From: Molanna angustata
Lineage: Eukaryota; Arthropoda; Insecta; Trichoptera; Molannidae
NCBI GenBank assembly: GCA_963576475.1
Contig: OY754969.1
Span: 25,744,958-25,808,957, forward strand
Direction of reading: 5' to 3'
Length of the DNA stretch: 64,000 nucleotides
Every line of letters begins with the position of its first letter. Positions within the stretch are counted from its first letter, which is position 1. Below are positions 34,683 through 46,370 of the stretch, one piece after another. A program made the translations under genes and the position numbers. Below the pieces are notes generated by a model. That model did no database searches. It was not told the origin of the DNA and was given only the letters and a program-made list of their open reading frames with translations.

Positions 34683-35018
34683 ATATGGGTAAACAATGAA
34701 TGTGAATTCCTTGAGGTGGTTTGGACATATTGAAAGAATGAATGATGAACGACTGACCAAAAAAATATACGTGGGAGTAAGAGATGGAGTGAATAGTAGG
34801 GGCCGCCCAAGAAAGGGATGGCATGACCATGTGAATGATATTTTGAAAGAAGGAAATATAAGAAGCTTGAATAATCGACGAGCATGTATAAGACGATGCA
34901 TAGATGTAAAGGAAGCTAGGAATGTATGCAAAAATAGAGGAGTATGGCGCTCGGTTCTCTCTGCTTACCCCGTAAGGGATATGGCGTGATGGTATGTATG
35001 TATGTATATGGGTAAACA
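34683..35018 (+). mobile_element. LINE-C insert with 13-bp TSD
   Basis: ATATGGGTAAACA is present at 34683-34695 and 35006-35018. Between them lies a ~310-bp LINE-C 3' end with (TATG)n tail. This defines the family boundary and shows retrotransposition into family J. Confidence 0.95.
34696..34989 (+). CDS. LINE-C pol C-terminal fragment (partial)
   Basis: 97 residues, in frame from the insertion edge to the natural stop: LRWFGHIERMNDERL, GRPRKGWHDHVNDIL, ACIRRCIDVKEARNVC, WRSVLSAYPVRDMA. The LRWFGH...GRPRKxW pairing marks the C-terminus of an RTE- or CR1-like pol; the RT catalytic core is upstream and absent. It has no stops, so the copy is young. Confidence 0.87.
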   Translation: MNVNSLRWFGHIERMNDERLTKKIYVGVRDGVNSRGRPRKGWHDHVNDILKEGNIRSLNNRRACIRRCIDVKEARNVCKNRGVWRSVLSAYPVRDMA

Positions 35019-35060
35019 TGGATGGTTTTGATTCCGCCGGTTGACAAGACTTGCCCCCCT

Positions 35061-35269
35061 GGGCTGACAAACTAATGAAATGATATTTCAATTAAGTCTC
35101 GAACGACAACATATGGCTACATGGATGTTACCGTAGCTCATTTGGCGGTCCCTCTGTGACACTGAAGCTGAAAATACCCAAGGGTCGCAAAAGATAAAAA
35201 GATAAACCCCGATTTTGAGTACGCAAATTATCCGGCTAAAACAGTGTCACTCTATTTACAATATTTTTT
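35061..35269. other. Unassigned sequence
   Basis: Nothing recognised. Confidence 0.4.
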
Positions 35270-35450
35270 TTTTAATAGATGAATATGTCCTTGTTAAACA
35301 AATACATTTACATCTTCCTACGTTCCCTAAAATAAGCAAATAAATGCTTGTGCTATAGGTGAACGAAATCAGTCGAGGCAGGATTCGAACTCGCGATCAC
35401 TGGATTACTAGCCCAGCGCGCTAACCGCTCTGCCATCGACCCATCTATTT
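35270..35450 (-). mobile_element. SINE family G, tRNA-Thr-derived
   Basis: The reverse complement has A box TGGCAGAGCGG, an anticodon stem-loop CTGGG-CTAGTAA-TCCAG with anticodon AGT (Thr), and B box AGTTCGAATCC. A body with TATAGCACAAGCATTTATTT and a tail near AATATGTCCTTGTTAAACAA follows. Copies at 60605 and tails at 45660 and 50205 confirm a family. Confidence 0.88.
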
Positions 35451-35792
35451 TATTTTAATTATTTATCTACTAAATAATGCATCCATTAAAAGTCTATGTA
35501 AATTGTTTATTTTTCAATTTCTGTCAATGATTGATAATTTTCCAAATATATGTACATATATAAACAGTAACAGTATTACCTATCATTTATATGATTTCCC
35601 CTAAAATAAAATCCAACACGCAAAAAAATATTTATTCGTATATAATTATATTTATTTTATTTTATTGATTTACAGAACCAACAGTTCACATAACAAATTT
35701 ACAGTAACATTATTTTATGAATCAAGTTATAAACCTTTTAAAGGTTCTTTTAAATAATTTAAAATGTAACAATTGCAAATTTTTATTTAACA
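35451..35792. other. Unassigned AT-rich sequence
   Basis: Nothing recognised. Confidence 0.5.
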
Positions 35793-36740
35793 CTAGTTGC
35801 ATGTAACACATGAGATCCAACTGTCGATAGCAATAGTATGTATAGTTTAAGAATAAGAATCAAACTACATATAAACCCATACATCCAAATTATTGAAAAA
35901 CACATGTGAGTCAAGATAGGACAGTATGGAGGTCAGTCCTCTTTTCCTACCCGGAATATGAAAACGGCATGATAGTTCTGTATGTATGGAGATTAAGTAT
36001 CAAATTAGTCTTCTTACATATTGTGTATAGGCGACTGCCATACAAATTGTATGAAGCGATGTCGACACTAAATTCAATTTTTATAAAAATTGTTAAAAAT
36101 AATTGAGATGTACTTCTACAATATTAATATTTTTTATAGAAAATTAAATTATCTAGTTGGGGTGTTTCGGCTTTTTTCGATATTTTTTAAAAAATTGGAA
36201 ATATAGGCAGTTAAACTAATAAATTTATCATAAAAAAATGTTTTTCTTAATAAAAAAATGTTTGAGAAACCCTGGATTTTTTTTTTTTGAAAAAACCAAT
36301 TTGAGATATTGTATTTGTCTATATTTATACCAATTTTCAGCGTTCTAGGTTTTATGGTTTCTGAGATATATGGAAAAATAAACCAAAAATTCAAAAGTTG
36401 ATAACCCCTGATTGAAACAAAAATTTACAATTCCGAGTATAAAAGTTTTGTAGGCCTATAACTGTTTATATATTCTGAAATTTTGGGCTCTGTAAATTGA
36501 GCGGGTTAAAAGTTATAAGGGGGGGGGGGCAGACACACAGACACACAAAACTCACATAAAATGTTTTACTCCAAATTCTGAGTAAATCCATGTATACGAA
36601 CATATATGCTGCGATGCCTCTAAGTTGGTGTTTTTAGCATGCAAAAATTCCACTACGCCATACAAAATGTTCCTTCTTTTTAATTTAAACTGCCTCTTCC
36701 TTCAATAGAATATCATTCTCTTGAACGATTCGAAAGTTGG
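35793..36740 (+). mobile_element. Family B helentron-like element, copy 5
   Basis: CTAGTTGCATGTAACACATG start, ATCCAACTGTCGAT, TTGGGGTGTTTCGGC, poly-G before ACACACAG, and CGCCATACAAAATGTTCC near the end. After a short divergent stretch a decayed hairpin (CTTGAACGATTCGAAAGTTGG) ends at ~36740. Confidence 0.88.
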
Positions 36741-36828
36741 GTAAGTAAGTACATACTTTAAAACATTCGAAAGAAAAAGTGAAGAAGAGTATATTATCTA
36801 AGAGTATATTATCCAATATTCAGTAATA

Positions 36829-37060
36829 CCATCACGGCATATCCCGCAATGTGTGGTAACCAGCGAAAGGAGTGCGGGTGTGCGTAACCTTATGAAAAGA
36901 GAGCACAACACATGCGTATATACCGACATACCAGTCTGGTAAAAAGGCACGACATTCAAAATATGGGTACTATCCTCATTGCTGAACTATGTGAGATGTT
37001 ATTGTTTCTTGTTTCCGGCTCTTACGGGACACTCGAAAATAATAATAGAACAGAGTGGAA
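36829..37060 (-). mobile_element. Family D LINE 3' UTR fragment
   Basis: The reverse complement carries GAACTGACATAGAA, GAGTGTCCCGTAAGAGCCGG, TATACGCATGTGTTG and TATGCCGTGATGG, in the family D order. Confidence 0.8.
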
Positions 37061-37119
37061 GCACAATTCTATGTCAGTTCCTCACATCTACATAAAAATA
37101 TATCGCATAAAGATTTTAA

Positions 37120-37655
37120 ATGTATATAAACGATGTGGCAGGTAATAGAATAAACGGAGCACTCAGACCAGTAATATCCTATCCAAACATCTCAAAGGAA
37201 GCCAAAATTACCGTACATAATGCAATTGTAGTGCCTATTGTGATGTATGCCAGTGAAACATGGACGTGGCAAAAGACGCATGAAAGTAGAATAAATGCTG
37301 TGGAAATGAGATCACTAAGAAGAGTATGTAATAGAACGATATATGATAGAATGAAAAATGAGGACATAAGGATAGAATGCAAGATGAAGAAAATTATTAT
37401 AAGTTAAATGAAAGTGAATTCCTTGAGGTGGTATGGACATTTTGAAAGAATGAATGATGAATCACTGACCAAAAACATGGGTTAAGAGATGGAGTGAATA
37501 GGAGGGGCCGCCCCAGAAAGGGACGGCATGACCACGTGAATGATATTTTGAAAGAAGGAAATATTATAAGAAGCTTGAAAAATCGACGAGCATGTATGAG
37601 ACGATGCATGGATGTAAAGGAAGCTAGGAATGCGTGCAAAAATAGATGAGTAAAA
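37120..37655 (+). pseudogene. LINE-C pol remnant, longer copy
   Basis: It reads NRINGALRPVISYP, AKITVHNAIVVPIVMYASETWTW, ESRINAVEMRSLRRVC, RMKNEDIR, then a stop and LRWYGHFERMNDESL, GRPRKGRHDHV, ACMRRCMDVKEARNAC with frame slips. It extends about 200 bp further upstream than the other C copies and shows the IVxPxxxYASETW signature of RTE-type pol. The natural 3' end is missing; it is interrupted near 37655 by another LINE tail. Confidence 0.9.
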
Positions 37656-37657
37656 TA

Positions 37658-38035
37658 CATTTTTTTTTTATTATTTTAATGCAACCCACCCTATAAGGAG
37701 GGTGATTTGTGCCATGACACAACGAATGTGTGTATAATTATAAAGATTTCAATTTGTGGTATGAGAATATCTCTTAAAGATTTATTTCATTTAAATTAAG
37801 GAATTTTGATATGATTGAGTTAACTTTGAATGAATTTAGAGAGAGAAGTTGCGACATATTTACAGGCAGAGGGACACGCAGTTTGGAATAAAAGTCGAAT
37901 TTATCGTGTATTGGACACTCCATGAAAACGTGATCCAAAGTTTCCACCTCTCCACAATCACACGTGTTCTGCCATACCCAGAAATCACAAGGCAAATATG
38001 AATTAAGATTCCGTCGATCGACTGATATGTGCTAT
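37658..38035 (-). pseudogene. LINE pol C-terminal remnant with CDCGE motif
   Basis: On the minus strand the protein reads PCDFWVWQNTCDCGEVETLDHVFMECP followed by ~45 residues and a stop. The C-x-C-x7-H-x4-C arrangement is the terminal zinc-finger-like motif of Jockey-type pol proteins. A 3' UTR with a (T)9 tract at its plus-strand left edge marks its polyA end, inserted in LINE-C at ~37657. Confidence 0.85.
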
Positions 38036-38390
38036 TGGAAAACTTGAAAAATATGTATAAAATATCCTTTTGATTTCAAATATCAATCAATTTGATTTTC
38101 GAATACAGTAGGGAGCATAATAAAAATTTAGGTGGTCTTATTTCTATACCTACAACAAATTGTTATTAAGCCATTCAAGTGAAGTTTATTATTTGCCGCC
38201 AAAACAATATAATATTACCCACCACCCATATTAAGTTTGATTTTCGGAACCTTTCAGGGACCTTCGTGGAATATGTTGGTGTCAAGTTCAATATTTTTAG
38301 ACTTTTTTCGTTTGTTTTAACATAATAATAAAACTTACCTCTGTAAGGTAATATTATTTGATATAAATATATTTTATACATTGATCCGCC
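38036..38390. other. Unassigned sequence
   Basis: Nothing recognised. Confidence 0.5.
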
Positions 38391-38620
38391 GACCGCCGTA
38401 GCACAGTTGGTAAGCCGTTCGGTTTTTGTGCGGGCGTCCTGGGTTCGATTCCCAGCAGAGGAGAAATTTATATAAATTCATTTCTCACGCAAATATTGCT
38501 TCTCTGGGCTGGAAACACTGGTTAGTTGGAAAAAATTGCCATACGGCAATAAACTCGCCACTTGCGCAGGGTGCAAGGAATTGTTCATTTTTATTATTAT
38601 TATTATTATTATTTTAATAA
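38391..38620 (+). mobile_element. SINE family F, best-preserved copy
   Basis: The tRNA-like head has an A-box-like TAGCACAGTTGG and a perfect B box GGTTCGATTCC (38442-38452). The body carries CAGCAGAGGAGAAATTTAT, CACTGGTTAGTTGG, GCCATACGGCAATAAACTC and GCGCAGGGTGCAAGG, and the tail is (ATT)n. It is transcribed by RNA polymerase III if active. The source tRNA is unclear. Partner LINE is unknown. Confidence 0.88.
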
Positions 38621-39624
38621 ATACTTACCTATACTCTGACATTTCGTATTAAATTTATCAAGTTTCAACAATAATCTAAAGTGTACAGAAATTGATAATT
38701 CACAATAGACATCTTCTTTGTATTAATTTAATCTTTCTCCTTATATTCCTCAGACTATCAGACCCTTTCCATACCTACTACATTTTGCATTAAGATATTT
38801 TTTTATCTACAATGTAATTTTTAATTTATACGACATTTCTCATAAAAAATATAAAGTGTGATTTTTAATTTATAATAATTAAATATATAATATTTTTGAA
38901 AATATACAGTCTCATTTTTAAAGCCTAAATGCGTTTGTACGCATTTCTTTTAATATAAATATTTTAGTAGTTTTATATAACACATACTTATCACTGTAAT
39001 ATAATTCTAAAACAATAAATTTTCTTTCGTAACAAATCAAATCTGTAGAGAAATACTTTTTTAAATATTATTTTATATTTTTTAAATGGATTTTCTCTCT
39101 GTGATCCCAAGAACTATATCAGAATATTTTTTATCCATTTTATTAATGGATAATAAAATCCACCTATAAAAAACAAAAAAATAATTAATAACCAATTACA
39201 TTTGAATACTACTCCACTGTTTAATATCTTTCCGTTGACAGTCCCTGCTTCTAACAATGTAAACTCCGCCCCCTAACTTTTTTATCCATAGTTTTATGCA
39301 CACGTTTCATACGTACATAGTAAGTTTAGTATAAGTCTGACCAGGAGCGGTTACATCTCCGAAACTAGTTAACATAAAAATACTCAAACATGGTTGACAC
39401 TAAGATATTTATTTATTTCAATTATAAAATAAAATAATTAAACATTATCAGAAAATAAACTAAAAAAATATATCGTATTAATTTTCTGTAAGTATTTATG
39501 CTTTAATTTTATTATAATTTGTGTAGTATTTTTACTACGCATGTCTTCGTAAAGTTAAAAAATCAATCACTGGAGTGGAACATTTAAAATATGTATCAAT
39601 TTTTAATATTAATAAACCTTTTTT
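38621..39624. other. Unassigned AT-rich sequence
   Basis: No gene or repeat partner recognised. Confidence 0.5.
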
Positions 39625-39830
39625 TATAAATTGTATAAAAACTTATAAATAGAAACACAGTTAGATTCCACAATGAGTATTTTTATTTGCCTAAGCGCTT
39701 TCGCCAGTCAGAGGCACACTATATTCTGAGGATGCCAGCTGCGACTGGCGAAAGCGTTTAGGCAAATAAAAATACTCATTGTGGAATCTAACTGTGTTTC
39801 TATTTATAAGTTTTTTTACAATTCATAATT
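39625..39830. mobile_element. Long inverted repeat with a hammerhead-like core
   Basis: Arms of ~75-85 bp (39636-39709 and 39743-39815, extending imperfectly outward) are near-perfect reverse complements, e.g. ACTCATTGTGGAATCTAACT. The 33-bp spacer plus right arm contain CTGAGGA, a GCCAG/CTGGC stem, and GAAA. Together with the AAATAAAAATACTC tail this resembles an inverted Penelope-type terminal region. Confidence 0.85.
39726..39765 (+). ncRNA. Hammerhead-like core, incomplete helix I
   Basis: CTGAGGA at 39726-39732, helix II GCCAG (39734-39738) with CTGGC (39745-39749), GAAA at 39750-39753, followed by GCGTTTAGGC. The other arm has the palindromic AGCGCT version of helix III. Helix I pairing is poor, so activity is doubtful; a chance core match remains possible. 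Confidence 0.35.
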
Positions 39831-40609
39831 ATGAACTTCCACTGTGTTTACGAGAAAACCTTCAAGTTATTAAACCATTTTTGTTATTGCAAATGGATTC
39901 ATATATATTTATACAGGTAAAAACAAACATGAACGACATTTTTCAATGACATGTAGCGGTCTTTTCAAGTGATAAAATAAAGATATGTAATAAGATGAAT
40001 TAATATCGTATAATTTATTTATTTACAAAATACAAAAATTATAATCGATAAAGAATAGATGTTACCACTACTGATTTCTGTACACAACACTCCACTAGGC
40101 CAATGCCTGTGTCGGAGTTCCATAATAATTTTAGTTCTTTACAGTTTATTGCCTGTCAGTTTGAATAAGTGTATTTTTAAAAGTATTTCTGCTAGATGAA
40201 ATAATAATTACTAATCTTATTTGATTGTACCAATAATTTCTGCGATCTAAGCGATGACTCAAATATTAAAATCGAAAGTTTAGATAGATAATTAAAAGAC
40301 AATGTAAGGATAAAAGGATAGTAAAATTTCTATAGATTTATAAATTGTATTGAAATATATAAATAAAATAAATAAATATATGTAACCGGTAAGCAATAAT
40401 TTTCGGTAAATGATATTAAAACAGTCACTAATTTTAACAAAAAATATAGTTTGCCTACATGAAAGTTCTCCTATTAAAAGAATTTCACATCTCTACGAGA
40501 AATAATCGTAGATAACGTTCAAAATTCAGATCCGTAAAGTCAGATGTAAGCAATTTTATATTATTATTGCTAGGACATGGTTGTTACAGTTTTAAATAGA
40601 ACATACGAC
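39831..40609. other. Unassigned AT-rich sequence
   Basis: Nothing recognised. Confidence 0.5.
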
Positions 40610-41095
40610 TAAAGGAATGCCGTTCCGCTACCAAATTTGGAGTTCGGTCTGGAGTCACTTCGAGCAAATGCACCATCATACTATACTTTGTTTCCTCTCC
40701 TGGATTGTCTACAGCGAACTGGTCTTCTGCCAATGTTTTTTCTCATCTCGCATAAAATGGTCCGTCATAAATGATCATACCGCCTATTTGATATATTATT
40801 TATTATTTTAGACATTATTATTGTATAATCTATCTCCTTATCACCGTTTTATCACCGTTTTATTTTCTGTTTTATCACCGTTACCAGTGTTATTTTACTG
40901 CAAATCTTATGTAAGTACGTTTTAAGCGATGATTGTTTTTTTTTTTATTTAAATTAATGTTTAGTAGTATGTGACAGACGCCTGTCATTGGAGCATTGGA
41001 GACCTTATGTGTTTGTATCATGTGTTAACTTGTGTGTGTATATTTCAATGTTCTGTTGGTGTCTTTAAAAAATAAATAAATAAATAAATTATTTG
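40610..41095 (+). other. Possible retroelement 3' end
   Basis: It ends in AAAAATAAATAAATAAATAA and has short repeats TTATCACCGTTTTA, typical of LINE 3' tails. A 64-codon frame (40617-40811) is not recognised. No diagnostic LINE motif, hence low confidence. Confidence 0.3.
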
Positions 41096-41337
41096 ATATA
41101 GGTACTAATTATTAAAAGTAGGTAATTTTAAACTAGACAATTTATTGATAATTTCCAAGAGTACAAAGGATTATGATTTACTAAAATTTTCTTAAGATAT
41201 CTCAGAGTCTTATGCCTTACCTATAAAACTTATGATCTGTTCTTAAATATCCTTAATCTGCACGCACTTTTATATCTATGAATGAATTTAAATGAAATCA
41301 CTATTTGGCGTTATTTTAATTATTAATCATCTATCAT

Positions 41338-41570
41338 CGGCCTTCTTGGCTCAGTTGGTTAGGTATCTGACTGCTGAACCAAAGGCCCCGAGTTCGATTC
41401 CCATTGGAGCCACAAATTTTAACTGTGTTTTCAGTCTAGATCTGTGAGGTGATAAATATAAATAACTGTCCAGAATGCGAGCCAACTTGTTATTGGGCGC
41501 GATTTAAATTAATATTTGACATAGTACCTGTGAGTTGCCCGAAAAGTAATAAATAAATCATATGAAAAAC
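41338..41570 (+). mobile_element. SINE family K, tRNA-derived
   Basis: A box TGGCTCAGTTGG (41347-41358), B box AGTTCGATTCC (41391-41401), and an acceptor-like GGAGCCA. The body has TCAGTCTAGATCTGTGAGGT, GCGAGCCAACTTGTTATTGG and TTAATATTTGACAT; the tail is (ATAA)n. It does not fold as a full tRNA gene. Related pieces: 24215, 51890, 58150. Confidence 0.85.
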
Positions 41571-41589
41571 CGACATTATAATGAATATA

Positions 41590-41655
41590 TGTCAAAGTTG
41601 AAAATGTGGTGTTTTGTTCTCTCTGCTTAACCCATGAGGGATATAACTTGTTGAT
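41590..41655 (+). mobile_element. LINE-C terminal scrap
   Basis: TTCTCTCTGCTTAACCCATG followed by AGGGATATAAC corresponds to the last ~60 bp of LINE-C, without the TGATGGTATG end. Confidence 0.55.
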
Positions 41656-41689
41656 ATTATTTTTATTTTTATTTCAACCAAACAAAAGG

Positions 41690-42245
41690 ATTTGCCTACA
41701 TAATAATACGCAAATCCTTCGCAAATGATGAGTTTCATGATTTCTCATGATTCCCATCATCAAACTTCTTTGCTTAGTTTAGATGGAACCATCCCAGAAG
41801 AAATCCTTTCTAATGAAAATTGAATCATCGAAGTCGAACAACGTGGTGAAGAATTATTAATATTGCAGAAGACTTTTTGAAACGAAGAGTGATATTTTTT
41901 TTCTCGTGAGTTCCATCATCAGATCTCGATAAAATTCATATGCGCAATGTGATCATCTCTGAAGCGCTCACTTACTATTTAAACATAAATCATTAAAATC
42001 GGACAATGTTGTATACAGTTCTTATAACTGAAGTGCAAATTGAAGAGTTTGATGAATTTGTCATGGATCCCATGATCATATCTTGACCAAATTGAAACGG
42101 GACCAATCGGAAGATATCCCCTTTTTAACGAAAAAAAAATCATCAAATCAGTCAACGCGGTAAAAAGTAATCGCTGAACAATACATAAAAAAAGTTAGTC
42201 GAATTGATAAGCTCCTCCTTTTTTGGAAGTCGATCAAAATATCTT
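41690..42245 (+). repeat. Degenerate ~150-175 bp tandem repeat with lepidopteran-type end
   Basis: Three diverged units: ATCATCGAAGTCGAACAACG near 41823, ATCATTAAAATCGGACAATG near 41988 and ATCATCAAATCAGTCAACGC near 42139, each after a CCATCATCA or CCATGATCA word. It closes with GTCGAATTGATAAGCTCC and TTTTGGAAGTCGATCAAAA. This ending is a common lepidopteran repeat signature. Confidence 0.7.
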
Positions 42246-42418
42246 ACAAATATCTTTTTGCGCAATTAATTTGTTTTCACCACTTTGAGTACCTACTTAA
42301 TGTCGAACTAGTTTTGTACTCGGAAACACTTGTAGGTACTACAAAACTAGTTCGACATTAATTACTCAAAGTGGTGAAAACAAATTAACTGTACAAAAAG
42401 TTATTTGTAAGATTTTTT
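42235..42418. mobile_element. Long inverted-repeat element, ~80-bp arms
   Basis: Arms 42235-42318 and 42337-42418 are near-perfect reverse complements apart from small indels (AATTTGTTTTCACCACTTTG, AATGTCGAACTAGTTTTGTA), spaced by ~18 bp. It abuts the degenerate tandem repeat. Non-coding. Confidence 0.88.
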
Positions 42419-45400
42419 TAAAATGCGCCACAAAGTCATAGCTACGTATGAAGAAATCGGTCAAAAATGATTAATTATAATATTAATTATAAATAATGAA
42501 AATGAAATCACTAACAACAGCTGATTTTTCTTAAAACATATTATCAGATTATATTTTCAATCTTTAAATTGAGAAATTGCTCCAAGCCATAATATAATAT
42601 AGGTAAATACTTTACAAGATCTAAATGAATTCTATTTGTTTAGTTTTCATTACATTTATGACCATCACAGTATTCGTATACAACATTGTGCAACAGCTAG
42701 AAGTAAACAAATCTAAAGACAGCTCTGATACAAACGTAAATGGAACCGTGTGAATCATTCCAAGAATCATATGATCATGCTATGTTAAAATAGGACGATG
42801 TGTATTGTCAAGGACTATTTTTCAGATTCCTTGAGCAAACGTTTAACACCAAACATTGATGAATTCTGCAACAATTCATTATATAAAAAAATATACAAAC
42901 AATTAGGTAGTCATCATCAATTACAATAATATATGGTATTTTTACATATGAAATTTAATTTATTGTTGTTCAAAAATCTGATTCCAAAAATTAGCTTTGA
43001 TAAAAATTTACGTGATACCGGTTAGTACCTTATTATTTAATTACTAGTGAATCTAAAGCTTGTGTGTTACATTGATATTTTATAAATAAGTTTTAAAAGG
43101 AAATAAACTAAATTAGGTAGGTATGTTAATATTATACCCAATTATGTACAAGTTGCTCAGCTTTTCGTGTGTAAAACTCATTTAATCTAAAACAACTTAT
43201 TTCTTTTAAAATTTACACAAAATGATTGTTAACATTTTTTCAGTATTTCACAGTTTCTGTCTATACAACACTGTTTTTCTTATTCCTTACATATATATTT
43301 GTTAGGAATTTTCCCCTTATTTTTTCTATAAACTAAGGGCTAGAACTTTTAAATTACTCCTCAAATAAAACTCTTAGTTCTTCGGCATCTTTGAATCGTA
43401 AAATATCGTTTGTTAAAGAATGTTCCCATCTATCATGATATAAAAATGTCACATATGATGTTTAAAATAATAATAACATATACATTTTTCAATACAAAGT
43501 TAGAGAACGAGTTTTGAGTGTCGCTAACAGTCAATGTTCTTGTTTCCTGTGATAAAGAAAATGAAACCGGGTCTGATGATCTCAGAGCCAAAGCCATTTA
43601 CCACAGACAAACGAGAATATTTTAGAAGATGGAAAAATTCCTTTGTAATTTTGTAATAAATTGGAGCATTTTGTCTGAATCGATTTGGGTAAACTGGCTA
43701 TGGCAAAATATTGATATCATTTCAACTCTCAAAAAGAAAATATTTCATTCTTACAGCATGTTACTTTGAATAAGGAATCGATGTACATTAAATTCTTGGA
43801 ATGTGGTGTACATCAATAAATTTTACTATTTCACAGAGAATTTTTAGAAACCACCGAAAAAAAGCAAATATCTGAAAAACCTAATCACATAAATAGTGCC
43901 TTTTTGAATTTTTGCAAAATTCGAATGGGTTATCTTATTTGTATGGTACATTGCTTAAATACCATGCTTATTTTTTTTTAAACAGACTTAAATGAAAAAT
44001 ATTATGAAGTGTAGAGCATGAAATTAGATTCTAATTCTTAGATAATCGCTAATAATATTTTCTTGTAACAAGAACAATAATATTAAACGAAGCTATAAAA
44101 TAAGATCAAAGTACAAGTATAGTGAATGCCGTCAGTTAAAGTATTTTAATTATACTATTACTGATACGTTTAATGAAACGAATACGATTTGTACTATATT
44201 CTTGATAATCCATTAGGTACCAATCAATATCTCACATCTTCTATCATTAAATTTCATACATATATATTTACATATAGCAAAATTTCTTCGCCTTAATGGA
44301 TTCAATCTATAATGCAATAACCTCAAGTCTCAAAATAATTTAATAACATTTTTATACTGGCAGAAATCATCCTAATGATTGGGTGGAATGCCATATAAGC
44401 TAATAATAAAAAACAGCATAATTATACTAAGAATACTTATCATAGTACAAAAACACAAAACACGCAAGTATATATTAATATAACAATCAAATTTCATCAC
44501 AATTTATAGGCCTATTCAGATATAATGCATACTAGCAAATTTTGTATAGGATATTTAGTGAAAAATATAAAATATCGAAATCTAAACAGAATCTTAACAT
44601 GTTCATATACTAGAATCAATAAAATGTGGCTACTTAGCAACAATATAAGCAAAAACGGTCGATGAAAAACAATCCAAAGAGACACAAAAGAAAATGAATT
44701 AATACAAAATCATCTTGAAAACCTAGTGGGCGAAATTCGTGACCCAACCGGAAATCGGACCTAGAATCTACGGCTCGCTTGTCAGAATGATGTCTATTAC
44801 TAACTAACTAACTAACGAAAAAACTGAGCCACGAAGACTGATTTAGGGATTTGATTTTTCTCGACTCTCCTCAACACCTCTCTCTGTGGCGGCGTCAGCT
44901 TTTGTTGTCAATCTGTGTATAGTTAAATAATAATGATGGATAATGCTGCAGACCTCAGCGGGAAGGTCAAATATTCCGTGACTTACTAAAGAAGGGTATA
45001 TAATTTACCAACTGGTTTACGGAAGGTTTAATTTCATCTTTAACTATGTGCGTTCATAAAGCAGGCAGTAAGCTTTAAGATTAAATGCGTGCGGTAGAAG
45101 AAAATGCACACGAAGACGCAAAACCTTATACAGGTTCAAAAGAAGATGTACCATTCATGTTCAGACCATTTTAATCAGTGTTTATCGTTAAAATTGATGG
45201 ATACAACGCATTCACAAATACATCTTACTCGTTAACAATCGTTTTATGCAGTAACTGATTAATTGCTGCATTTTTAAACTTTTATACAGTTCAATTTTAC
45301 ATACCTACTGTTATTTAATTCAAAATCATATTTCAATATCTAAAAAATAATGAGTGTATTGTTGCAAAAGGACTATGTAAAGACATTTCCATCAAACATT

Positions 45401-45655
45401 TCAACATTTTAGTATCAATTACCTAATCTAGAGTAAATTTTTCAGTAGGTATTGTATAAAGAACTATTTTTTAAATAGAAGTACAAAATAAATTTATAGT
45501 ATAAGAGATAGCAATGTCAAAAAAATCATATATTAATGACTTCTTTATACACATTTCTTTCCTATTGAAATGTTATTCTTTATCAAATGTTAAATAAATA
45601 AAAATTCAGAACCTCCCCGGATATGCGCTTTTAACAAATAACATAACATAACATA
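42419..45655. other. Unassigned AT-rich sequence
   Basis: No gene seen. Near 44720-44820 there is a (CTAA)n tract adjoining a region whose reverse complement (TAGGTCCGATTTCCGG) faintly resembles a tRNA B box; it might be a SINE relic. Confidence 0.45.
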
Positions 45656-45705
45656 ATATAAAAATGAATATGTCCTTGTTAAACAAGTACAACCAATAAC
45701 CAAGT
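45656..45705 (-). mobile_element. SINE family G tail scrap
   Basis: AATGAATATGTCCTTGTTAA followed by ACAAGTAC matches the tail of the SINE G copy at 35270. Confidence 0.65.
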
Positions 45706-46370
45706 TTCATTATGATCTAAATAGGGTGAATTGCCATATACAGCAAAAAAATGTTTTATTTATAATCAGGTGTATGGTTTGAGCGCATAAAGGACATACA
45801 AAGATACAAATGATATTAAAATCAGCAATTTTCACCTGTAAAGAAGATATGCTCTGGTAAACACAACCGCTTACAGGTGCCAAACTTACATATTTCATGT
45901 CTACATTCAATAATAAATAAAATATACAAAAATACAACAAGTAATTGATTTCTTGAAAACGTTGATATCTCTTGGTATCAATAGTTCAAAATTTTAATTC
46001 GCTTATTGTCATAAAATCAGTCACACTAGTTCTTAATAATAATACCTCATGTACTTTTCGTTAATGGTCGTCAAAAGCAGGTATCATTATTTTGGTAAAA
46101 TCATTATAATAAATAGGTAGGTACACTTTATATTCCTTCTTGGTGATAAGGATTTTCTTACATAAAATTCAACATGTTTACGGAAGACGTATGTGTACGA
46201 GTGCCGGCGGTGATGTCTTAATTAGCATAATATTCTTGACATTCAAACAGCTGAGCGGAGTGAAAAAACATAGAGTCAATAACCCGACAATCCATTATTT
46301 TTTTACGTTGAAACGTCACGATTTAGGTATTTCACTCAAATAATTATAATATGTAATATACGACTATGCA
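45706..46370. other. Unassigned sequence
   Basis: Nothing recognised; frames at 45710 and 46140 have no known motif. Confidence 0.45.

Larger units (their letters stand above)
34605..35060. mobile_element. Family J inverted-repeat element, host of a LINE-C insert
   Basis: The left piece (34605-34695) has an inverted repeat around TTCTATAACATATAGAA and CCATGATATGGG. The right piece (35006-35060) ends in GACAAGACTTGCCCCCC. Together they resemble the palindrome at 60176-60313 (CATGATATGGGACTTGCCC). Confidence 0.55.

Noticed and set aside
41338..41412. Functional tRNA gene
   Set aside because: The anticodon stem does not pair and the sequence runs into a SINE body seen elsewhere.
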